From the NCBI RefSeq assembly GCF_903853455.1, contig NZ_CAINTR010000064.1:62001-126000 (forward strand): a stretch of DNA of 64,000 nt, given 5' to 3'. Within the stretch, counting starts at the first letter, position 1. Every line of letters begins with the position of its first letter. Both the position numbers and the translations under genes were made by a program. Source of the stretch: an uncultured Magnetospirillum sp. GTDB taxonomy: Bacteria > Pseudomonadota > Alphaproteobacteria > Rhodospirillales > Magnetospirillaceae. Below, in pieces: positions 18,505-29,728 of the stretch. Under the pieces are notes generated by a model. The model did not search any database, was not told where the DNA came from, and was given only the letters and a program-made list of their open reading frames with translations.

Positions 18505-20046
18505 ATGGACGGCCGAGAGATCGAATTGAAGCTTGGTTTGGCGCCCGAGGATATGGAGCGCCTGCGCCTGCGTCCGTGTTTCGACGCCCATTGCCAAGGC
18601 GAACCCAAGACCAAGCGCCTGATCTCCATTTATTTCGATACCCCCGACTTCGCCCTCGCCGCCGCCGGCATCTCGCTACGGGTTCGCGCCGTGGACGACG
18701 GCCATGTTCAGACGGTCAAGACCGTCGGCACCGGCAGTTCGGGGCTGTTCTCGCGCGCCGAGTGGGAAGCCCCGCTGGACTCGCCCGCCCTCGCCCCCCA
18801 CCATCTGCTGTCCACCGGGCTGGCCACCTTCAACGATGCCGCCCTGATCGAACGGCTGGCTCCCGTCTTTGCCACCCATGTGGACCGCACCATCTACCGG
18901 CTGGCGGGCGACGGCGGCGAATGGGAAGTCGAAGCCGCCCTCGACCAGGGCGAAGTGGTGGCCGGCCCCCATTCCGAAGCCATCTGCGAAGTCGAGTTGG
19001 AACTGCGCGGCGGACCGCCGGACCGTCTGTTCACGTTGGCGCGTCAGGTGCTAGAAACCGTGCCGGCGCGGCCGTTGGTCTCCACCAAGTCCGAGCGAGG
19101 CTATCGCCTCGCCGCCGGCAGCCTCAACCTGCCCGTCAAGGGCAAGGCGCCGCCGCTGTCGTTCGACCTGACGGTGGCCGAGGCGTTTCAGACCATAGCC
19201 CGGTCCTGCCTGGACCATCTGCTGATCAACGAACGATGTCTGCTGGCCACCGGCGACGGCGAGGCCGTCCATCAGATGCGGGTGGCGTTGCGCCGCCTGC
19301 GGTCGGCTATCAAGGTGTTCCGTCCCATCGTCGATGGCGCCCAACTGGCCGACGTGAAAGACGATCTGCGGTGGATCCTGGCCAATCTCGGCCCCGCCCG
19401 CGATTCCGAAGTTTTCCTGACCGAGATCATCGATCCGGTCCTGGCCCAGCACCCCGACAATTCCGGGCTGGAGGCGCTGCGCGCCTATTGGCAGGACGAT
19501 CATGTGGTCAAGCTGGCCCAAGCCTCCGAGGCCGTCCGCAGCCACCGCTTTTCCACCTTGGCCCTGAAATTGGGCGAATGGGTCGAGACCGGGGCCTGGC
19601 TGGGACGGCCGGGCGAGCCACCCCGACGCAAACTCCAAGCCCCCATCGCATCCTTCGCCATGACCCGGCTGGGAAAGTCGGTGGGCAAGCTGCTGAGCGT
19701 CGCCGGTGATTCCATCGGCCGCCTCAGCCCCGAGAATCAGCACGCCGTCCGCATCCAGTGCAAGCAGGTCCGCTATGCCGGCGAGTTCTTCGCCTCGCTG
19801 GTGCCCCGCAAGCAGATGAAGGTATTCCTGGCTGAACTGGCCGAATTGCAGGATGTGCTGGGCCGCCTCAACGACATCGCCGTCGCCACCCCCAAGCTGA
19901 CCGGCAAACATGTGGAGGGTGGCCGCGCCAAGGCCGCCGGGCTGGTGGCGGGCTGGCACCAGTCGCGCCGGGCGGCGCTGGTCAGCGAGGCGGAAAAGGC
20001 GTGGAAACGCTGGCGCAACTGCCCGCAGCCCTGGCTGGAAGACTGA
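18505..20046 (+). CDS. CYTH and CHAD domain protein
   Basis: A 513-residue two-domain protein. The CYTH domain (about 1-200) starts with the EIELKL triphosphate-tunnel motif (E-x-E-x-K) and has further acidic and basic tunnel strands such as ICEVELEL. Its usual activity is hydrolysis of inorganic triphosphate. The CHAD domain (about 215-505) is helical with conserved histidines and arginines (AVHQMRVALRRLRSAIKVF, HAVRIQCKQVRYAGEFF). CHAD domains bind polyphosphate. The pst cluster lies 5 kb away, but no direct link is shown. It converges with the next gene with no gap. Confidence 0.9.
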   Translation: MDGREIELKLGLAPEDMERLRLRPCFDAHCQGEPKTKRLISIYFDTPDFALAAAGISLRVRAVDDGHVQTVKTVGTGSSGLFSRAEWEAPLDSPALAPHHLLSTGLATFNDAALIERLAPVFATHVDRTIYRLAGDGGEWEVEAALDQGEVVAGPHSEAICEVELELRGGPPDRLFTLARQVLETVPARPLVSTKSERGYRLAAGSLNLPVKGKAPPLSFDLTVAEAFQTIARSCLDHLLINERCLLATGDGEAVHQMRVALRRLRSAIKVFRPIVDGAQLADVKDDLRWILANLGPARDSEVFLTEIIDPVLAQHPDNSGLEALRAYWQDDHVVKLAQASEAVRSHRFSTLALKLGEWVETGAWLGRPGEPPRRKLQAPIASFAMTRLGKSVGKLLSVAGDSIGRLSPENQHAVRIQCKQVRYAGEFFASLVPRKQMKVFLAELAELQDVLGRLNDIAVATPKLTGKHVEGGRAKAAGLVAGWHQSRRAALVSEAEKAWKRWRNCPQPWLED

Positions 20047-22470
20047 TCACACCGGAAAGCGGCGGCCCAACAGGGTGCCCAGTTCGGCCCGCGGCACCGG
20101 CCGGCTGAACAGATAGCCCTGGGCGATGTCGCAATGGATGGCGGCGAGGTGGGCCAGTTGTTCGGCGGTCTCCACCCCCTCGGCGATCACCTTCAGCCCC
20201 AACCCGGAGGCCATGGCGACGATGGTCTCGACCAGCACCTTGCGCTCCTGACGCTCCAGCATCCCGATCATGAACGAACGGTCGATCTTCAGGGTGTCGA
20301 AGGGAAAGCGCTCCAGATAGCTGAGCGACGAATAGCCGGTGCCGAAATCGTCGATGGACAGATGGACCCCCATGTCGCCCAGCGACCGCAGCAGAACGTC
20401 CACGTCGCCGCGCTCGGCCAGCAGCAGCCCCTCGGTGATTTCCAGTTCAAGGTTGGCGGCGGGCAGACCGGATTCGGCCAGTGCCCGACGGACGTCGTCC
20501 ATGAAGCCGGCATCCTGGAACTGGCGCGGTGACACGTTGACGCAGACCCTGACATCGCCGTGTCCGGAATCGACCCAGTGCCTGGCTTCATGGCAGGCGG
20601 TGAACAGCACCATGCGGCCGATGGGCACGATCAGGCCGCTGGTTTCCGCCTGGGGGATGAAACGGTCCGGCGGCACGTTGCCCAGTTCCGGGTTATTCCA
20701 GCGCAGCAGCACTTCCATGCCCAGAATCCGCCCGGTCTTGACCTCCACCAGCGGCTGGTAGTGCAGGAACAACTGGTCGGTGCCCACCGCCCGGCGCAAT
20801 TCGCCTTCCATCTTGAGGCGGGCTTCGGCCTCTTCGTTCATGCGAGCGGTGAAAAAGCAGTAGCGGCTGCGGCCAGCCTGCTTGGCCTGATACATGGCGA
20901 TGTCGGCATTGCGCAGCAGAATCTGGGACGTCCGGCCGTCCTCGGGATAAAGCGCCACCCCGATGCTGGCGGTGGCGATGAGATCGCGGCGGCTGATGGT
21001 GAAGGGGATGGCGAAGGCCTCGACAATGGCGGCCGCCACCGCCTTGGCGGCCTCCGCCCCGGTGATGCCTCCCATGATGACCAGGAACTCGTCGCCGCCG
21101 AACCGGCCGACGATGCTGTGGGGGCCAGCCGCCCGGCGCAGCCGCTCCGACGCCATGACCAGCAACTCGTCGCCGTATTCGTGGCCGAGCGAATCGTTGA
21201 TCGCCTTGAACTCGTCCAGATCGACGAACAGCAAGGCCACCTGACATTCGTCGTCGCGGGCCACTTCCATCTCGTGCGACAGGCGCTCCAGCGCCAGGGT
21301 CCGGTTGGGCAGGTCGGTCAGGCCGTCGAACTGGGCCTGATGCTGCAACCGGCGCTCCTGCTCCTTCCGGACAGAGACGTCTTCCATCATGATCAGGTAG
21401 TGGATGGACTCGTCGCCCGAGGTCGCCACCCGCGAGGCCTGAACCTGAAGCCAATGCGCGGCGCCCTGGCGACCCGGCATCTGAACCTCGTCCCGCCACT
21501 CGTCGCCCACGGACAGGGTTTGCCACATTTCCTCGGCGGCGCAACGCGCCTTGCCGGGAAACAGCACCGCCACCGGCTGGCCGACCACCATGCCGGCGGC
21601 ATGGCCGCTCATCGCCTCGTGGGCGGAATTGACGTATTGGACGATCCCGTCGGCGTTGACCACCGCCACCGCCACCGGGCTTTGCTCCACCGCCTGCGAC
21701 AGCAGCCGCACCGATTCCTCGGCCTGCTTGCGCTGGGTCAGATCGCGGATGGCGGTGACGCGAACCGACTTCTCCCCCATCCAACTGTGCTTGGAATAGA
21801 TCTCCATGGGAAAGACCGAACCGTCCTTGCGCAGGCCGTGAACCTCGTAAGGGTCTTCATATTGCTGCCGCACCATCTCCTTGGCGCGGGGAATGTCGCG
21901 CGGATCGATGACCTCCCAGGCCCACATCTGGAGAAACTCTTCCCGCGAATAGCGGAACATGGTCTCGAAGGCCTTGTTGAAGTCGATGATCTTGCCCTGG
22001 TAGTGGATGCAGATCGCCTCGCTGGCCACATCCGACAGCCGCCGGAAACGGTCCTCGCTGTCTTCCAGGGTCTTGCGGGTCTGCCAGTGCTCGGTGATGT
22101 CGCGCACCACCCCCTGGACGCCGGAGAACTCGCCGAACCGGTCGGTCAGGCTGCAGGCGACCAGTACCGCCCAGATGGTCCCGCCATCCTTGCGGCGCAA
22201 TTCGACTTCCACGGCGACGGCATCCCCCTGGCCGGCCCGGACGGCCTTGACGATCCCAGCGCGCTCCTCGGGGCGGGCGTAGGCCTCGCCGGCCGCCATT
22301 CCGATCATCTCATCCACGGAATAACCGAGCTGGCGGCTGACATTGGGAGAAACCCAGGTCAAACGGCCTTTCGCCTCGGTGCGGAAAAATACCTCGGGAA
22401 GACGGTTGAGTAGAACCGGCAACAGATCGGCGGGCAGCGCGTCAAGCGCCTGCCCCTGTCGAGGTTTCAT
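20047..22470 (-). CDS. PAS-PAS-PAS-GGDEF-EAL protein (c-di-GMP turnover)
   Basis: An 807-residue cytoplasmic signalling protein with no transmembrane segment. Three PAS domains lie at about 15-130, 140-250 and 255-375. The GGDEF domain has an intact GGDEF at 458-462, but the upstream RxxD inhibitory site is absent (GPHS at that place), so product inhibition is unlikely. The EAL domain has EVL at 586-588 in place of EAL, and retains the NVSPRQFQ, EITEG and DDFGTGYSSL motifs, so phosphodiesterase activity is plausible. Whether it makes or breaks c-di-GMP cannot be decided from sequence. Its PAS domains probably sense redox or small ligands. Confidence 0.92.
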   Translation of the reverse strand: MKPRQGQALDALPADLLPVLLNRLPEVFFRTEAKGRLTWVSPNVSRQLGYSVDEMIGMAAGEAYARPEERAGIVKAVRAGQGDAVAVEVELRRKDGGTIWAVLVACSLTDRFGEFSGVQGVVRDITEHWQTRKTLEDSEDRFRRLSDVASEAICIHYQGKIIDFNKAFETMFRYSREEFLQMWAWEVIDPRDIPRAKEMVRQQYEDPYEVHGLRKDGSVFPMEIYSKHSWMGEKSVRVTAIRDLTQRKQAEESVRLLSQAVEQSPVAVAVVNADGIVQYVNSAHEAMSGHAAGMVVGQPVAVLFPGKARCAAEEMWQTLSVGDEWRDEVQMPGRQGAAHWLQVQASRVATSGDESIHYLIMMEDVSVRKEQERRLQHQAQFDGLTDLPNRTLALERLSHEMEVARDDECQVALLFVDLDEFKAINDSLGHEYGDELLVMASERLRRAAGPHSIVGRFGGDEFLVIMGGITGAEAAKAVAAAIVEAFAIPFTISRRDLIATASIGVALYPEDGRTSQILLRNADIAMYQAKQAGRSRYCFFTARMNEEAEARLKMEGELRRAVGTDQLFLHYQPLVEVKTGRILGMEVLLRWNNPELGNVPPDRFIPQAETSGLIVPIGRMVLFTACHEARHWVDSGHGDVRVCVNVSPRQFQDAGFMDDVRRALAESGLPAANLELEITEGLLLAERGDVDVLLRSLGDMGVHLSIDDFGTGYSSLSYLERFPFDTLKIDRSFMIGMLERQERKVLVETIVAMASGLGLKVIAEGVETAEQLAHLAAIHCDIAQGYLFSRPVPRAELGTLLGRRFPV

Positions 22471-22644
22471 GCCGGCCTCCCAATCAACGGCGCGATTTTT
22501 CCGCGCTCTGATTTCGTCAAATTCCAGAATCTTGCATCAACAGTTCGTGATCATCCCCCGCCAGCGCAATAGCGTATTTCAAAAACCTACTTCGGCGTTT
22601 CGGTTTGCATACTTTAGATCATGACATCACGGCGAGAGACGCCA

Positions 22645-22821
22645 CTAATCATTGAGTTTCTTGCCGTCCAGATCCTCTTTCTCCTTAGCCGCCGCCTTAC
22701 GGGCCAAGTCCTTCTCCACCCGCTTGCGGCCGAACAGCAGACGATTGTTCACCGCCTCCGCCTCTGCCGCGGCTTTATTCTTGTCCTTGCGGTAGCGGTT
22801 CAGATTGACGATCTCAGCCAT
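22645..22821 (-). CDS. Small basic protein, DUF4169 family
   Basis: A 58-residue charged protein starting MAEIVNLNRYRKDKNKA, the hallmark of DUF4169 proteins found in alphaproteobacteria. The rest is helical and rich in lysine, alanine and glutamate. I choose the ATG at 22821, preceded by GGAGAG; another ATG is two codons upstream. The function of the family is not known to me. Confidence 0.75.
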   Translation of the reverse strand: MAEIVNLNRYRKDKNKAAAEAEAVNNRLLFGRKRVEKDLARKAAAKEKEDLDGKKLND

Positions 22822-22892
22822 GACCACCTCTCTCCTGCCTGTCCCGTCCAGCCCTATCTTAGCGCCGAAAAAAGTCTCGGCGCAAATCAGGC

Positions 22893-22921
22893 TTGCACCG
22901 TCAAGATCGGCCTGCTATATC
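22893..22921 (+). promoter_or_regulatory. Promoter of tRNA-Asp
   Basis: TTGCAC (22893-22898) and TATATC (22916-22921) with an ideal 17-base spacer lie 12 bases before the mature tRNA 5' end. This is a good sigma-70 promoter, and the GC-rich stretch after the -10 fits a stringent-type stable RNA promoter. Confidence 0.75.
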
Positions 22922-22933
22922 ACCGGCCCTCGC

Positions 22934-23010
22934 GCGGGTGTAGCTCAGTTGGTCAGAGCGCCGGCCTGTCACGCCGGAGGTCGCGGGTTCGAGCCCCGTC
23001 ACTCGCGCCA
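22934..23010 (+). tRNA. tRNA-Asp (anticodon GTC)
   Basis: A 77-nucleotide cloverleaf. Acceptor arms GCGGGTG and CACTCGC pair with one G-U. The D-arm is TAGCTCAGTTGGTCAGAGC, the anticodon stem CCGGC/GCCGG encloses CTGTCAC with anticodon GTC, and the T-arm carries GGTTCGAGCCC. Discriminator G and CCA are encoded. G73 and GTC are aspartate identity elements. Confidence 0.97.
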
Positions 23011-23370
23011 TTTCCCTTTCCTCGATTCCCGCCCCCCGCTTGCCGCTCGGCAGGCGGTTATCGGCATGTCACGCCGCGTTCGCGGCCGCGTCGAATCAGA
23101 CACTGCTTAAATATTCACCAGTACAATTTACTGCATAATTTTGGCGCAGCAAACCTGCCGCCACGCCTCCACCCGCGCCGAATGCCCATATCTTGCGCAT
23201 AAATTTAGCATATTGCGCACAATTATTAGCCATTGATGCCGAGGCCACTTTTTAGTCATGCCGTATATCGTTGATTTTACTACTATATTTTAACATCCCC
23301 CAGGTGGCACACGGTTTGAAGGCGGCAGCTCACTTTTCGGTAATATCAGCCTTCATGACTGGGGATTCAA
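23011..23370. other. AT-rich intergenic region between tRNA-Asp and amt
   Basis: No gene is seen. From about 23104 to 23300 the DNA is clearly richer in A and T than the surroundings. It contains a direct repeat TTGCGCA at 23193 and 23213, spaced 20 bp (two helix turns), and ends with a sigma-54-like element. This looks like an upstream activating region for amt. Confidence 0.5.
23305..23319 (+). promoter_or_regulatory. Possible sigma-54 promoter of amt
   Basis: TGGCAC, five bases, then TTGA fits the RpoN consensus TGGCAC-N5-TTGC except for the last base (A in place of C at -12). It lies 52 bases before the amt ATG. Nitrogen-regulated transport genes often use this promoter class with NtrC. 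The match is visible; the function is inferred. Confidence 0.5.
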
Positions 23371-24651
23371 ATGGAGACGACGAAGACCGGTGTCGATGTA
23401 TTGTTCGTTCTCTTGGGGGCGGCCATGGTGCTGGCGATGCATGCCGGCTTTGCCTTCCTCGAGGTCGGAACAGTTCGAAAGAAGAACCAGGTCAATGCCC
23501 TGGTGAAGATCATTTCCGATTTTGCCATCTCCACCATTGCCTATTTCTTCGTCGGATACTCGGTCGCCTACGGCACCAGCTTCCTGGTCGGCGCCGACGT
23601 CCTGGTCGGCAAGAGCGGCAGCGGCTTCGGCCCCCAGGGCTACGACCTAGTGAAGTTCTTCTTCCTGGCCACCTTCGCGGCGGCCATCCCGGCCATCGTC
23701 TCGGGCGGCATCGCCGAGCGCGCCAAGTTCAACACCCAGCTGATGGCGACGGCGATTCTGGTCGGGCTGGTTTATCCCGTCTTCGAAGGCATGGTGTGGG
23801 GAACCCGCTTCGGCTTCCAAGATATGATGAAGGCGACGTTCGGCCAGCCCTTCCACGACTTCGCCGGCTCGGTGGTGGTTCACGCGGTCGGTGGTTGGAT
23901 CGGCCTTGCCGCCGTGCTGATGCTGGGCGCTCGCCTGGGCCGCTATCGCCAGAGCGGCAAGCTGGTGGCGGTGCCGCCGTCCAACATCCCGTTCCTGGCC
24001 CTGGGCGCCTGGATCCTGTCGGTGGGCTGGTTCGGCTTCAACGTCATGAGCGCCCAGACCATCGCCGACATTTCCGGCCTGGTGGCGCTGAATTCGCTGA
24101 TGGCCATGGTCGGCGGCATCGTCGCCGCCCTGGTGGTCGGACGCAACGATCCCGGCTTCGTCCATAACGGAGCGCTGGCCGGTCTGGTGGCGGTCTGCGC
24201 CGGCTCGGACGTGATGCATCCCATCGGCGCCCTGGCCACCGGCGTGGTGGCGGGAGCCGCTTTCGTCTGGCTGTTCAACCTGTGCCAGAACAAGTGGCGG
24301 CTCGACGACGTTCTCGGCGTCTGGGCGTTGCACGGCATGTGCGGCTTCATGGGCGGCATCGCCTGCGGCATCTTCGGACAGCAGGCCCTCGGCGGACTGG
24401 GTGGCGTCAGCCTGATGTCGCAGGTGGTCGGAACCGTGACCGGAGCGGCGTTCGGTCTGGCCGGCGGGCTGGTGGTCTATGGCGGCCTGAAGATGGTTTT
24501 CGGCATCCGCCTCACCGACGAGCAGGAATTTGCCGGCGCCGACCTGTCGATCCATCAGATCGGAGCCTATCCGGAAGAGGCGACCACCATGCATGACGAC
24601 GGCCTCGCCATGTCGGTCCACGCCGCCAACGGCCCCAAGAAGGTAGCTTAG
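23371..24651 (+). CDS. amt: Ammonium transporter, Amt family
   Basis: Inner-membrane ammonium channel of 426 residues with about 11 hydrophobic helices. The twin pore histidines are seen in DFAGSVVVHAVGGWIGL and WALHGMCGFMGG, and the FLVGYSVAYG-type helix and GGIAERAKF loop are typical. There is no signal peptide like that of E. coli AmtB. The cytoplasmic tail is long (about 45 residues) and ends in a charged stretch. The usual glnK partner gene is not adjacent. A sigma-54-like promoter precedes it, and a palindromic terminator follows. Confidence 0.95.
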   Translation: METTKTGVDVLFVLLGAAMVLAMHAGFAFLEVGTVRKKNQVNALVKIISDFAISTIAYFFVGYSVAYGTSFLVGADVLVGKSGSGFGPQGYDLVKFFFLATFAAAIPAIVSGGIAERAKFNTQLMATAILVGLVYPVFEGMVWGTRFGFQDMMKATFGQPFHDFAGSVVVHAVGGWIGLAAVLMLGARLGRYRQSGKLVAVPPSNIPFLALGAWILSVGWFGFNVMSAQTIADISGLVALNSLMAMVGGIVAALVVGRNDPGFVHNGALAGLVAVCAGSDVMHPIGALATGVVAGAAFVWLFNLCQNKWRLDDVLGVWALHGMCGFMGGIACGIFGQQALGGLGGVSLMSQVVGTVTGAAFGLAGGLVVYGGLKMVFGIRLTDEQEFAGADLSIHQIGAYPEEATTMHDDGLAMSVHAANGPKKVA

Positions 24652-24660
24652 CCCGCAACT

Positions 24661-24688
24661 CCGAGCCCATGAATATTCATGGGCTCGG
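24661..24688. terminator. Perfect 28-bp palindrome between convergent genes
   Basis: Two 14-base arms meet without a spacer (centre GAATATTC). It lies 9 bases after the amt stop and 5 bases before the stop of the leftward kinase gene, so it probably ends transcription from both sides. No long T-tract flanks it. Confidence 0.6.
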
Positions 24689-24693
24689 CGGGA

Positions 24694-26414
<1,721 letters not shown>

Positions 26415-26418
<4 letters not shown>

Positions 26419-27473
26419 CCCTTGCCTCCCCCTCCGGCGAGATCACGCAGTCTGGGGGCAATGGCCGGCAGGGGCAGCATCTCGCGCACCGCTCCCAGCT
26501 TGGCCGCCGCCGAGGGCATGCCGAACACGACGCAGGTGGAGGAATCCTCGGCGATGGTGTAGCCGCCAGCCTTGAAGATGTCGTTCAGCCCGTCCGAGCC
26601 GTCGGCCCCCATGCCGGTCAAGACGACACCCACCGCCTTGTTGCCCAATTCGCGCGCCAGGGAGCTGAACAGCACCGTGCCCGAGGGCTTTTGCCCATGA
26701 GCCGGCGGCGAATTGAGGATGGACAGGCAACCGTGGATCAGGGCGATATGCTTGTCGATGGGAGCGACATAGATACAGCCCGCCACCGGACGCTCGTTCT
26801 CCTGGGCAATGCGAGCCTGGAACGGCGTCGTCCCGCTCAGCCAGGAGACAAAGCCTTCGAGAAAGCTCGACGTGATGTGCTGGACCAGCAGGATGGGCAA
26901 GGGAAACCCGGCGCCCAGGCCACCCAGAACCTGGACCAGCGCCTGGGGACCGCCGGTGGAGGCGACGATTCCCACCATGGAATAGCTGCCCGGATGCATG
27001 ACCGGCCTTTGCGGCAGGTCGTTGGTGCCGAACCTCAGGCCCCGGTCGATGCCTTGGCGAACCACCTTGACCTGACTCATGATCGCCAGCTGGGTGCACA
27101 GCTTGGCGGCCATGGTCTCGAAGGCGACGTTGGTCACGCCCACCGGCTTTTCCACCACCGACAGCGCGCCGGCCCGCAACGCGTTCATGGCGATGTTAAG
27201 CTCGTCGTCGTCCACCTGGGCCGCCACCACCACGATGGGGGTCGGCCGCTTGGACATGATCTGCAAGGTGGCGTCCAGGCCGTTCATGCCGGGCAGCCGG
27301 ATATCGAGCGAAATGATGTCGGGACTTTCGCTTTCAAGCAGTTGCAGGCACTGCTCGGCGCTTTCCACCGCCGCCAGCACCTCGAATCGGCCATCGCTGC
27401 CGATGATATGCTTGAGCAACTCCCGCACCACCAGGGAGTCCTCGACGATGAGCACCTTGATCTTCTTCCTCAC
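26415..27473 (-). CDS. cheB: Chemotaxis response regulator methylesterase CheB
   Basis: Removes methyl groups from chemoreceptors when phosphorylated. The 352-residue protein has a receiver with the acidic pair ED (11-12) and D57 (IISLDIRLPGMNG). The C-terminal esterase has the catalytic serine S172 in ASTGGPQ, H199 in VQHI and D291 in TGMGADGSDG, so the triad is intact. The start is a GTG overlapping the cheA stop by 4 bases. It should adapt the receptor encoded in this operon. Confidence 0.96.
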
Positions 27474-29728
27474 AGGAATTGTCCTATGGTTTCCAGAAGT
27501 TCCTTCTGGTCGAATTTGCGTTTCACCACATAGGCGTCGGCCCCCAGCGCCAGCCCGCGTTCGCGATCCTCACGCGCCTCCAGCGAACTGACCAGGATGA
27601 CCGGCAGGGATTTCAAGGCGGCGTCGGCCTTGATGGCCTGCAGCAGGCCGAAACCGTCCAGGCGGGGCATCTGGATGTCGGAGATGATCAGGTCGATATG
27701 CTCGGCCCGCAGGCGGGTCAGGGCCTCCAATCCGTCGAAGGCCAGCCGCACCTGGTAGCCATGCGCCTCCAGGATGCTTTTTTCCAGCGTCCGGGTGGTC
27801 AGCGAATCGTCGACCACCAGAATCACCGGCACCCGGCGTTCCACCGGCTTTTCCACCGTGGTCAAAACCCGGATGCTGCCGGATTTGCGGAAGGTCTCGA
27901 CGATCTCGAACGGATTGAGTACCAGGGCGATGGTGCCGTCCTCCAGCAGCATGCCGCCGGCCACCATGGTGCCGCGCGCGCCCGGCACGCCGATATCCTT
28001 GACCAGTCCCTCGCGGATGGACAGGAAGCCGTCGATGGCCACCGCCACCCGGCGTTCGCCGTTCTTCAGCACCACCAGCGGCACCACGTTGCGGGTGACG
28101 GTGACCGCGCTTTCGCCCAAGGCCAGCAGATGGGCCAGCGACAGCAGCGGCAACTGCGCTCCGCCGAGGAAGACCACCGATTTGCCCTCCACCGTGCCGA
28201 CGTCGTCGGCCTTGACCCGGTAGAGGCGGTCGACCCCCTCGGTGGGCAGGGCGTAGACATGCCCCTGGCACTCCACCAGGAACAGCCGCTGGGTTGAAAC
28301 CGACAACGGCACCGACAGACGGAAACAGGTGCCGGCCGGTTCGCGGCGGCGAACCTCGACGGTGCCGTTCATCATGGCGGCGGCTTCGCGCACCACCGAC
28401 AGGCCCATGCCGCGCCCAGACAGGTCGTCCACCACCCGAGCGGTGGAGAAGCCGGGATCGAAGATGAGGTCGAGCAGCGCCTGACGCTCGAGGCCGGAAG
28501 CCTCCGCCTCGCTCAGCGCCCCCCGCTCCACCGCCTTGCGCCGGATGGCGTCGTAGTCCACCCCCTTGCCGTCATCCTCCACCAGCACCACCAGCCGGCC
28601 GTCGGACACGTCGAAGCGCAGCGACACCGTGGCATGGGGCGACTTGCCGGCCATGGCGCGGATCTCGGGCTGCTCGACGCCATGGGACAGGGCGTTGCGC
28701 AGCAGATGCATGACCGGGTCCTTGAGGCCTTGCAGCACCATGCGGTCGGCTTCCACGTCGAGACCGGCGACCTGGACCTCCACCTTCTTGCCGGCATCGC
28801 GGGCGAGGTCGCGCACCATCTTGCGGAAGCCGCCGAAAATGCTCTCGGCGGGAACCATGCGGACCTGACGAACCTCCTGCTGCAACTCGCCGCCGAGTTG
28901 GCGCAAGGTCCAGCCGGTTTTCTGCTGCAGCCGCCGATTGCCGCGAGCGTCGCGGGTCAACACCCGCAACGACTGCTCCAGCGCCTCGAACTGACGGTCC
29001 AGCGCGCTGGAGCGGTCGTGATCGGCGACTTCGCGGATCATGCTCGAGGCGGTCTTGCGCACCCGGCGCCACTGCTTGTCGAAATTGGCCAGGCTGCGGT
29101 CGATATCCACCAACTGATGCGTCAGCTGGCGCTGGATCATGGTCTCGGTCACCAACTCGTTGGACGAGCGCAGCAACCGGTCGAGATGCACCGCGCGCAC
29201 CCGAACCGTCTCGTCCGCCCGTGCCGGCGCCGGACGTTCGATCTCCTCGGCCGGCGGCGGCGAAGCCTCGGACGGCGTGACCGGCGGCGGAGGAGGCGGA
29301 GGCGGAGGAACTGTCGGCTTCCTGGCCGCGACCGGCTGGCCGCCCTCCAGCAGGGCGTCCAGCTCGGACATGGCGACGGCGGTGTCGGGCAGGGCAAGAG
29401 CGGCGCTGTTGGCGGCCACCCAATCCTCGATGGTGTCGAGGACGCGACCGATCACCCCCTTCACCGTGCCGTCAAGTTTGATCTCGCCGTTGCGGATCTT
29501 GGCGAACAAGGTTTCCAGGCGATGGGCGATCTGCTCGACCGGCGGCAGATCGACCGCCCGCGCCGCGCCCTTCAACGAATGGGCACGCCGGAAGGTTTCA
29601 TCCAGCTGTGCGATCCCGCTACCGTCCGGACGCTGGCTCAATTCCTCGAGCAGGCCGCGAATGGCTTCCAGGTGTTCGCGATATTCGATCTGAAAGGCTT
29701 CGAGAAGCCTTTCGCGGATGCCCTTCAA
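27470..29728 (-). CDS. cheA: Hybrid chemotaxis kinase CheA with C-terminal receiver
   Basis: A 752-residue kinase. The Hpt domain carries H50 in RRAHSLKGAARA. A proline-rich linker (about 145-165) replaces a recognisable P2 domain. The dimerisation helices, the HATPase domain (HLLRNALSHGVE, DDGKGVD, GRGMGLSVV) and a CheW-like domain follow. The end is a receiver with D684 (LIISDIQMP) and K736. CheA-REC hybrids occur in Wsp, Frz and Che3 type pathways that control development or biofilm rather than flagella. The start codon is TTG, overlapping the receptor stop as TTGA. Confidence 0.95.
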   Translation of the reverse strand: MKGIRERLLEAFQIEYREHLEAIRGLLEELSQRPDGSGIAQLDETFRRAHSLKGAARAVDLPPVEQIAHRLETLFAKIRNGEIKLDGTVKGVIGRVLDTIEDWVAANSAALALPDTAVAMSELDALLEGGQPVAARKPTVPPPPPPPPPVTPSEASPPPAEEIERPAPARADETVRVRAVHLDRLLRSSNELVTETMIQRQLTHQLVDIDRSLANFDKQWRRVRKTASSMIREVADHDRSSALDRQFEALEQSLRVLTRDARGNRRLQQKTGWTLRQLGGELQQEVRQVRMVPAESIFGGFRKMVRDLARDAGKKVEVQVAGLDVEADRMVLQGLKDPVMHLLRNALSHGVEQPEIRAMAGKSPHATVSLRFDVSDGRLVVLVEDDGKGVDYDAIRRKAVERGALSEAEASGLERQALLDLIFDPGFSTARVVDDLSGRGMGLSVVREAAAMMNGTVEVRRREPAGTCFRLSVPLSVSTQRLFLVECQGHVYALPTEGVDRLYRVKADDVGTVEGKSVVFLGGAQLPLLSLAHLLALGESAVTVTRNVVPLVVLKNGERRVAVAIDGFLSIREGLVKDIGVPGARGTMVAGGMLLEDGTIALVLNPFEIVETFRKSGSIRVLTTVEKPVERRVPVILVVDDSLTTRTLEKSILEAHGYQVRLAFDGLEALTRLRAEHIDLIISDIQMPRLDGFGLLQAIKADAALKSLPVILVSSLEAREDRERGLALGADAYVVKRKFDQKELLETIGQFL

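Noticed and set aside
20560-22413. A 617-residue plus-strand frame opposite the GGDEF-EAL gene
   Set aside because: It is a shadow of a gene with intact PAS, GGDEF and EAL motifs.
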